A stretch of 64,000 nt of DNA, taken from positions 19,327,844 to 19,391,843 of the forward strand of contig NC_059289.1 of NCBI RefSeq assembly GCF_017591435.1. The letters run 5' to 3'. Shown here piece after piece: positions 57,234 through 64,000 of this stretch. This DNA comes from Portunus trituberculatus. Taxonomy: Eukaryota > Arthropoda > Malacostraca > Decapoda > Portunidae. The translations under genes were made by a program, and so were the position numbers. The first letter of the stretch is position 1. Each line of letters begins with the position of its first letter. Below the pieces are notes generated by a model. The model had not been told where the DNA came from and made no database searches. It saw only the letters and a program-made list of their open reading frames with translations.

Positions 57234-57698
57234 TCACTCATTCCACATTCTTGGCACCCTCTCCTCCTCCCACACCTGGTTAAAAAGCTCAGTCATCCTG
57301 TCAATCACAACATCACCTCCATTCTTATACAGCTCATATGGTATTTCGTCCGGCCCTGCTGCCTTCCCATTCTTCTGCCTTTTCACACACTTCTCTACCT
57401 CTTCCCTGCTGATCCTTTTATCCAGTTCATCTGCATTCCTTCTTTCCAGTGTCACACATCCTTCTCTCGCACCAAACACCTCACCTACACCACCCACTTC
57501 TTCCCAGAACTGTCTGATTGCCTCTCTCATTCCTTCCTTCTCTGTTACAACTTCACCATTCAGCTTCAAACTCTCCACTCCAACACTGTCTGACATATTC
57601 TCACCTCTCAAGAACTTGTACCATTCACGGCCACCTTCCATGCCTTTCTCTCTTAAAGATTCAATCACACTCCTTTCACACTTTACTTTGGCCTTCAC
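57234..57698 (-). pseudogene. LINE-D ORF2 linker and RT fingers
   Basis: Frame contains 'EKCVKRQKNGKAAGPDEIPY', the RT domain-0/1 entry motif, and 'FNQVWEEERVPRMWNE' followed by TGA (57234-57236). The frame continues beyond the stop with 'KVTLLHKGGHKSKNELKNYRP' and 'IALVNTVGKVFSAVLNARL'. The stop is most simply a mutated Cys/Trp/Arg codon. Confidence 0.85.
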
Positions 57699-57982
57699 TA
57701 TCGTTCACTTTGTCATTCTCTGCTGCTTTACATACATTTCCCATGCATTCTGGTACTCATTTTCTGCCTCATCACTTTCATGCCTCTTTTTCCTCAGCCA
57801 CCTACATTGTTTACTCCTTCTCTTTCGCTCCTTTCTAGTCTCTCTGATTTCATCATTCCACCATGGTTTACGTACTTTCTTCTTCCTACTCTCACAGACC
57901 TTACCTTGCTCTCTGCAGCACTCCGCACATCCTCTACTAGTCTCTCATTCACGTGCTCCACATCATGTATACCTCCATCATC

Positions 57983-58612
57983 CTAGCTTCTTGCACTCAG
58001 GTCCACCTGGAAGTTTTCCCACCCTACATCTCTCAGTCTCCACTTTCTCTTCTTCCTCGCCACTTTCACTTCTTTCCTACCATGCAACAGGCACTCCACA
58101 ACCGGCATATTGTGATCAGACACAATATCCACCATACCATCCTCATCTATCCACATGTGTGACACAATTTCACGCATTCTTCCATTCACCAACACATAGT
58201 CTATCGCTGACTCCTGCTCCCTTGCACTCCAAGTCACACGTCCCTCAGCCAAAGTTACATTCAGATTCTCTAACTCCATTTCATCCACAAAATCCCCAAG
58301 CATTTCACCATTCCTGTTCACACGTTCTCCCAGAATTCCTACATGTGCATTCATATCACCCATCACCAGCACTCTCTCCCCTCCATGTTCTCTCACAACT
58401 CTCTTCAGTATGTCATACTTCCTCCTGTTCTCCCTCTCAGCTCTTTCATCCATGACAGTCATGTACACCACCACCAGAACCATCCTCTCCACTCTGCCCC
58501 GACCATCTGTGCACTCCACTCTCACTGCCAACACATCCTCACTGCTCTCACACGTTCCCACACCAAGCTCCTCTACTTTCAGTCCACTTTCTTTCCTATA
58601 GAGAAAGGCCAT
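57983..58612 (-). pseudogene. LINE-D endonuclease
   Basis: Frame of 209 residues with 'GERVLVMGDMNAHVGILGER' (active-site GDxNAH), 'RVTWSAREQESAIDYVLVNG' (SxIDYVLV) and 'VDIVSDHNMPVVECLL' (catalytic SDH). This is the C-terminal two-thirds of an AP-endonuclease-type domain. The N-terminal third is absent at the 58620 break, so the copy may be 5'-truncated. Confidence 0.88.
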
Positions 58613-58635
58613 GCCTCCTCTGTGTGTCTATTCTT

Positions 58636-58995
58636 ATGGCACCGTAATCCTTCCTACCATGGTTATTTTTGCAACACTCTCTTTATGTCTGGAATGCCTC
58701 GTCTTGCTTATATGTAAACGTGTCACAAAGCCAAATTACGCTATGTAGAGTAGGGAAGGGCTGGGTAGATTGCGTTGTGTAGGTTAGATTAGATTAGGTT
58801 TACCAGTGAAATTCATTGATCGACAACTCTAACATGACAGACGCCCCTGTTTTAACAACCTAAGCTAATCTACCTATCCTAATCTAATGTAACCTAACTT
58901 CGTGAAACGTTCAAGTATGAGCAAGACGAGACATTCCAGATGTAAAGCGAGTATCGTAAAAATAGCCACGCGAGGAAGGATTGTGGCATCGTAAG
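58636..58995. repeat. Inverted repeat, arms about 95 bp
   Basis: Arms at about 58636-58732 and 58897-58995 are inverted copies (for example GTCTGGAATGCCTCGTCTTG against CAAGACGAGACATTCCAGAT), with about 165 bp between them. The loop holds GATTAGATTAGGTTTACC and CCTAATCTAATG, weakly inverted too. No gene. Confidence 0.8.
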
Positions 58996-59101
58996 AATAG
59001 CCACTTCTAATTTTATGATTGCTTTTTTTAATGGTTGTCATTTTGTAGGAAACTTATATTGCCCAAAGAAGATGCAAGTTATGCTTTAACAAAGCCATTG
59101 T

Positions 59102-59434
59102 TTGCTTCGTCTCAGATTGGATTATAAGGTGACGATGGAGTTGACAGAAGATGATCCAGTCTTGAACTCCACTCCTCAAGCTCTGCCACCACCTCCTCAG
59201 TGTAATGTAGGCTCAGCTAGTGTAGCTCTTCCTATTGAATTGTCCACATTGGCAAGCAGAGGGCCTCCTCCTCAACCTCCTTCTCAACCACCCATGAACC
59301 CTATATTTGAAGCAGGACTTCACAGTGAGCAGCATGCAGAGGCAGTGAGGAAAGTGCTGCATCAAATGGAAGAAGCTTACAGGGCTCAAACAATTGCTTG
59401 GCAGAACATTGCCAAATACTTTTCTAAAGATTAA
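59102..59434 (+). CDS. Harbinger-type second protein, C-terminal exon (Myb/SANT family, inferred)
   Basis: The frame has 'MELTEDDPVLNSTPQALPPPP' style Pro-rich sequence and a terminal helix 'AEAVRKVLHQMEEAYRAQTIA'. That combination is common in the C-termini of Myb/SANT-like proteins which accompany PIF/Harbinger transposases. A possible splice acceptor (TTTTGTAG) is at 59041-59048. The DNA-binding part would be upstream and is not recognised. Convergent with the transposase exon at 59870-60167. Could also be a host-derived gene. Confidence 0.45.
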   Translation: MLRLRLDYKVTMELTEDDPVLNSTPQALPPPPQCNVGSASVALPIELSTLASRGPPPQPPSQPPMNPIFEAGLHSEQHAEAVRKVLHQMEEAYRAQTIAWQNIAKYFSKD

Positions 59435-59617
59435 GCAAGTGTGATTGAGAAAATAAAAGGCTGCAATAGTATTATGTTTTTAATTATCCAGATTTCCCCA
59501 TCCCTTTCTCATATCCATCCACTTCCATGTGAAACAACAGGTGAATGTGTGCTCCAAACTGCATGCATCAATCTTCTTGGCTGTTGAAAAGAATAAGATG
59601 GAAGCATTAAAAGTGGA

Positions 59618-59620
<3 letters not shown>

Positions 59621-59670
<50 letters not shown>
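59621..59670. repeat. (CT)n microsatellite
   Basis: About 50 bp of CT repeats between the Myb-like and the transposase exon. Confidence 0.97.
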
Positions 59671-59671
<1 letters not shown>

Positions 59672-59869
59672 GTGACACTGATCGATCCGAAGAACCAAAC
59701 AAGTTCTTTGTTCAGCAATGATATAGAATTTAAACTTGTAAAGAAAAGTGTACATTACATAATAATGTAGACTTCATGGTTTATGAGAAAAATAAATACA
59801 TAAAAAGGTAACTTCATGCTACTGATGACAAATCCAATTGTCAATTTCAATACTGAATCAAAATACAAC

Positions 59870-60167
59870 TTACTTAAAGTGAATGTTCACAATGTAATCC
59901 CTGAATCTGAGACCGTCTCTGGCTCGTCCAGGCTGCATTGGCTCATCATGACCAATGGCATGTTGTATTTCTTCCTCCACCACTGGTCCATCTTGCACAG
60001 GTATATCCAAATTTCTTTCCTTGCACAAGTTATGCAGTGCAGCACAGGCCATGATGATCTTGCAAGTTTTCTTAGGATTGACTCTAATATCTTGGTGTAG
60101 AACATTAAACCTGTGCTTCCACTGCCCAATGCCATGTTCCACAACACACCTGGTCTGCTTGTGTGCC
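59870..60167 (-). CDS. HARBI1-like PIF/Harbinger transposase, last exon
   Basis: The exon starts after an acceptor (TTCTTTCAG, first exon base 60167) and ends at a TAA (59870-59872). It reads 'RAHKQTRCVVEHGIGQWKHR', 'FNVLHQDIRVNPKKTCKIIM' and 'ACAALHNLCKERNLDIPV', the conserved end of the DDE_Tnp_4 domain (HARBI1: 'VE-x-FG-x-WK-x-RF...ACA-x-LHN'). The Glu in 'VVEHGIGQWK' is the third acidic catalytic residue. The frame is open for the whole exon, with no damage. Upstream exons are not recognised. It may be a transposon gene or a domesticated one. Confidence 0.75.
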
Positions 60168-60883
60168 CTGAAAGAACATTAACCATAATGATGTAAGTAA
60201 AACTTGGGTAAATTTACAGTTTAAGACAATATTTTCTATCTCTACCCACACTCCTCCAAAACCCCCAGCAAGCTTGGGGGCCTGTGGGGGAATCATGGGT
60301 TATGGGTGGGGGAGGCAAATTTAGGTGATTTTGACCCCCAAAAAAGTCTACGGGATTTTTTAAAATACCCTAAAAAATACCGTTTTTTTTAATTACCCTA
60401 AAAATCCCTACATATAGGGATATTTTACCTACATCATCATATTTCCCCTAAACTAGCCAGGGGGCTGCATCCCCCAGACCCCATAAAGTAACCAATCCTA
60501 ACCAACACCTAACGAAAAATATGAAGAATTAATTACTCAACGTAACAACACACATATATGGTTTCCCAAAAGTAGTACAATCATTGGAAAGATGCCACCA
60601 CCAGCAATAATAACCAGATAATATCAAAAGGATTAACAAATAAAGAAATGATGAGACACATCCGGGGTGTGACAGTATGGGGCGGTGACGGGACTCGATG
60701 GGCACCACCAGTCGTTTTCCCATGTTTTTATCCTATGGCTTTGTTTTCCATTTTTATCTTTTTTATTTATTTAGGCTGTGCCTCGTGGCCACTTGTCGTC
60801 CGCGCCGCTTTCGCTGACTACCTCGAAGAGAAGTAAGGGAGGCACGGAACGGGTAACGCTGAGTCCAAGGACTCAGGTCAGTG
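60168..60883. other. Spacer, low-copy look
   Basis: No gene recognised. A CCAGGGGGCTGCATCCCCCAG palindrome-like segment is at 60457-60477, and G/C runs alternate with poly-T. Could be intron of the transposase or unrelated. Confidence 0.4.
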
Positions 60884-61060
60884 AGACCAGTGTCTCGGGC
60901 ACATAATGAACAATGCCTTGCACCTGAGTTAACCAGGTGTAATGGGACAGTGGGGTCAGTGCCTTGGGAACATAATGGACAGATCAGGCACCTGGGACAG
61001 TGGGGTCAGTGCTTTGGCACATAACGAACAACGTCGGGTGCTGGGTCTCGGAGTCAGTTC
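60884..61060. repeat. Degenerate tandem units (about 3)
   Basis: Units of about 60-70 bp share GGGTCAGTGCCTTGGG..CATAATG..A..ACCTGG. They lie about 950 bp before ORF1 of LINE-E and may be 5' UTR monomers of that element (inference). Confidence 0.55.
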
Positions 61061-61619
61061 CTCCTTACTCTAAGTTACAAAGTTATTAATATCCAATTTA
61101 AGTATCCACAGATTGGCCCGGATCTGCGAGTGAGCAACTCTGCCCGGACCTTCGAGAGAGCAACTCTGCCTGTCTATCCTTTCCTTCTAACTTCAGTTAT
61201 ATCCTTATTCCTTATCCTTATCTCTATCTCTATCCTTATCCTCATCATTATCACCCATCTTCCATATGTATCACAAATAACATATTGTTTATGTTATTTT
61301 ATACATACAGTTTTATATGCATACTGAACAAATAGAGGTATTAAGTTGTATGTGCCCACCAGGGGACAATGTCACTGTGCCGGCAGTCTGTTCAAGTAGG
61401 GACTTAGCTATGTTTCTCTTGGGGACTGATTGCCCCATAATGATACCAAGGAAAGCAAGAATTCTCTCTCTCTTTCCCCATTCCTGCCTAAGAAATGGGG
61501 TAGGGTAAGGTCCCCAAGAGTCCGGATTGATAGGGACAGATGTGTTTCTGCCGGCAAACCCGAGTGACTGGAGTCTGTTTTTGCCTGTGTGTGTGTGCGA
61601 GTGAATGAGCCAGTGTGAT

Positions 61620-61830
61620 TCAGTAATGTTATTTTAAAAAAATAAATAAATAAAAAATAAATAAATAAAAAAAAATAATAATAATAATAAAAATTAAATA
61701 AAAAAAAAATAAATAAATAAAATAAATAAATAAATAATGAAATAAATAATGAAATAATGAAATATTAATAATTAATTAAATGAATAATTAAATAAATAAA
61801 TAAAAGACAAACAATAGCAACATGGTCAAG
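61620..61830. repeat. A/T-rich low-complexity stretch
   Basis: AAAT and AATA runs over about 200 bp. Confidence 0.9.
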
Positions 61831-62006
61831 CCCACAATCTGTCTTATCTCCCACTGTTTTTCACCCCTTCTCTTCCCATTCACTTTTTCTTTAGCTAGCT
61901 TTTTTCACCCCTCTTCTTTGTAAAAAAAGAAAAAAAAAAAGTCAATTCCACTAAACTCTTAGCTACCCTGACCAATATTGAGGGCTCCCAACCAAATGAC
62001 GATGAA

Positions 62007-62375
62007 ATGACAGATAATACCAACCAAGCCACCACCGTTATGGGCACCAAGGATAACGAACAAATCGCACATAAAATACCAACAAAAGACTTGCAACTTA
62101 CATTCTACACAAAAGAATCTAACAAATGGCCTATAAAACTCACAAAACATAGTCTCATCCAGGGTATAGAAGACGGGATCTACAAATACTCATACACAGA
62201 GTCTACAATGGATTCCACGGAATTATTTCAACTCATCAAGAGTGGGAAAATTAAAATGGAAGATTGCTATGCCACAGTTGATGAAGGAACATTCAGGAGA
62301 ATAAGATCTGGAAGAACAATCGACAGAACACCACCTCCAAGCGACCAAAGGAGAGCTAGAAAAATCTCCAAGTAA
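62007..62375 (+). pseudogene. LINE-E ORF1-like protein
   Basis: A 122-residue frame starting MTDNTNQATTVMG. It contains 'KDLQLTFYTKESNKWPIKLT' and a C-terminal basic tail 'RRIRSGRTIDRTPPPSDQRR'. No zinc knuckle. The role is presumed to be RNA binding by position. It is intact in this window, though it may be truncated at its start. Confidence 0.5.
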
Positions 62376-62412
62376 CCCTCTCCCACTCATACTAACAAAA
62401 CTCACACTCGAC

Positions 62413-64000
62413 ATGGACCTACACACAATTAAAATTATACAACACAATGTCCAACATTGGCCTAACAGAAAATCAACACTATACAACATCTATAGAGTAA
62501 TAGACCCTGACATTATACTAATTAACAGCCACTGCCTTACAGAAGATATACCATTAAAAATCTTTGCTTGTAACACACACACAAAAAAAACACTCTTAAC
62601 AGCCAAGTGGACGGAACAGCAATAGCCATCAAGAAAAACATAAAACATAAAATCATAGATGACTTCCACTCTGACTTAATAGCAACAGAAATAACAACAT
62701 CCACCGGGAAAATAATAATAGCTACGCTGTACCAACCACCATCCAGAGACTACTTACCAAACCCTGATTTCATAACACTATTCAGAAGGAATACACCTGT
62801 ATATTTGTTAGCAGATTTGAATGCAAACCACCCTGTACTCGGATACCAACACACAAACACCAAGGGAAGACAGATAAACAGACTAATACAGAACAGAACA
62901 GTGCAGCACATCGATCCAAACTTCCCCACATTTTACACACACAATCGTGGCACCACACCAGATATAATACAAAGCAACTACAACACCTACCACAATACAC
63001 ACGTAACGCAAGGCCCCCTAACAACAATCGATCACATACCAATTATATTCACCATTTCATTGTCCCCCATACTGATACAATTCCCTCCCAGACCTGCATA
63101 CAAAAATGCAAAGTGGGAAAAATTTCAAGAACACATCTGCAATAATTTACAGCAAAATAATTTAAATAACGCAACAATAGAGAGCATTGATGAGGCAGTG
63201 GATAACTGGCACCACACTATACACACCGCCACACAGCATAACATACCCAAAACAACATTCAAACAACTTCCCGCACCGAAACACAGCAACATGACTAAAC
63301 TACTCATGACAATCTTCTCAGAAACGCTGATATACGCCAGGCTACATGGGTGGAATATCGATACATACAGACACTACAAAGATATTCAAGCACTTCTACA
63401 AGAATCCTTAAAAACTGAAAGCAATGATAACTGGCTTAACCTCATCACCAACATCTCAAACACATATAAGAATTGAAAAATATTCTGGGAGAAAATAAAA
63501 TTAATAACAGGCAACAACATTCCAGAACCACATTACTTACTCGAAGAAAACCAGAGAAAAGTATACACACACGAAGGTAAAGAAATTCTACATAGAGAAC
63601 ACTGGAGTGAGATCTTCAAAGAAAACAACGATGATGAAGAGGAGGACAATGACAACACCGAACGGATACTAGAACAACTCCAAAGCAACTTAAATAAAAC
63701 CATTCCTTATGACAACACAAACCTGGGAAGACTAGGGACTGAGATAATAGACAGCATCATCACTACTGACGAAGTCAAACACATCATAAAAAAACTTAAG
63801 AATACAAGGCCAGGGGAAAGTGGGGTAAACAAAACAATACTATCTAAATTACCAGATTCAGCAATAGAAAGGTTAACTGATATTTTTAACAACTCTCTTT
63901 CTGCCAGTTACTTCCCTGATAGATGGAAAAAAGCACTCATAACACTAATACCCAAAGATGGAAAATCTCCCCACCATGTAAAGAATTACAGACCTATATC
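62413..64000 (+). pseudogene. LINE-E ORF2: endonuclease and RT (partial)
   Basis: Starts MDLHTIKIIQHNVQHW (QHNVQ is the first endonuclease motif), then 'DPDIILINSHCL' (usual Glu replaced by Ser at N/S-H). A frame change occurs in a CA/A run near 62575. Then 'GTAIAIKKN', 'IIIATLYQPP', 'TPVYLLADLNANHPVLGYQ' (active-site DLNAxH) and 'LTTIDHIPIIFTISL' (D-H). A TGA at 63474-63476 interrupts the linker. RT entry motifs 'KKLKNTRPGESGVNKTILSKL' and 'FPDRWKKALITLIPKDGKSP' run to 'KNYRPI' at the window edge. Jockey/I-like (inference). Confidence 0.85.

Larger units (their letters stand above)
55264..58620 (-). mobile_element. LINE-D: endonuclease/RT LINE with GATCAA tail
   Basis: The minus strand encodes endonuclease (58612-57983), a linker and RT (57698-55414). 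The 3' tail is repeated ATCAAG/GATCTT units at 55264-55290. RT has the catalytic 'GVLLYADDVVVM' (about 56690-56650), and the C-terminus has a Cys/His module 'CQMCDSGEDETVEHVMLEC'. Stops at 57234-57236 and frame changes near 57100 and 57900 divide it. The 5' end lies near 58620 next to an inverted repeat. The clade is not assigned (L1/RTE/Ingi-like architecture). Confidence 0.9.
61990..64000 (+). mobile_element. LINE-E: ORF1, endonuclease, start of RT, continues beyond window
   Basis: ORF1 (62007-62375) is followed by ORF2 (62413 onwards): endonuclease to about 63060, linker, and first RT blocks to 64000. AT-rich composition and many Thr/Ile codons set it apart from LINE-B and LINE-D. Damage is light: one frame change near 62575 and one stop at 63474-63476. 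Confidence 0.85.

Noticed and set aside
57234..57236. Alternative genetic code (UGA read as an amino acid)
   Set aside because: In-frame TGA also occurs in LINE-E (63474-63476) and DIRS-B, but frame shifts and other stops are as frequent, and the intact host exon has no internal TGA. Simple decay explains it.
55582..58717. Long plus-strand frames rich in Ser, His, Leu and Pro (up to 417 residues at 57202-58455)
   Set aside because: They are antisense to LINE-D, whose minus strand has recognisable endonuclease and RT motifs. The plus frames match no family and have the amino-acid bias of a reversed coding strand.

Overview
This window is eukaryotic nuclear DNA, most likely from a decapod crustacean (crab, shrimp or relative). 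I infer this from the very dense dinucleotide arrays (TA, GA/CT, GT/AC), the repeat types present (DIRS, Penelope-like, Gypsy, pogo/Tigger, hAT, PIF/Harbinger, TTAA-target elements, CR1/Jockey-like LINEs and a tRNA-derived SINE), and a single spliced host exon. There is no bacterial operon, rRNA gene or CRISPR array. Almost every long reading frame belongs to a transposable element, and nearly all are broken.

Layout. 1-956: part of a DIRS retroelement (DIRS-C). 957-2300: two head-to-head pogo/Tigger-like elements (family Tg-A). 2301-14655: a LINE (LINE-A) split by a Gypsy retrotransposon (2606-9732, itself hit by a TTAA element at 6681-7556) and by a Tigger with transposase remains (10804-13862). 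14656-15300: LINE-C fragment. 15309-17284: a long inverted repeat with another Tigger-like element (Tg-C) in its centre. 17612-26039: DIRS-A with inverted termini and an internal complementary region, which is split by a Tigger (17956-20492), itself split by a TTAA element (18911-20453). 26344-26881: one exon resembling RBM34/Nop12 (minus strand), the best host-gene candidate. 27182-28491: Penelope-like element. 28529-29052: Tigger MITE. 29216-36103: DIRS-B, full-length, with a LINE-C insert. 36110-37103: Tg-A copy 3. 37176-37553: hAT MITE inside a TA array. 38572-48003: deepest nest, Tg-A containing a TTAA element, which contains two LINE-B copies, one holding a hAT element and with a tRNA-Val SINE between them. 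48060-51476: more Tigger-like elements, one carrying a 5'-truncated LINE tail. 52552-53720: CR1-like LINE. 54480-54546: CCAAT/ETS cluster. 55264-58620: LINE-D. 59102-60167: PIF/Harbinger-like gene pair. 60884-64000: repeats and LINE-E, which runs off the window.

How the parts relate. The sequence is a stratigraphy. Several insertions have recognisable target-site duplications (TA for Tigger, TTAA for TTAA elements, 8 bp for hAT), and some have an empty site in a second copy inside the same window, so relative ages can be read directly. The least expected items are a Gypsy element whose integrase lies upstream of its reverse transcriptase in what looks like one polyprotein, a TTAA element that carries its own microsatellites, and the repeated abutment of TA arrays to TA-target transposons. 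I did not find a clearly new host system. The novelty lies in element structure and nesting. Family names such as Tg-A or LINE-B are labels local to this annotation.
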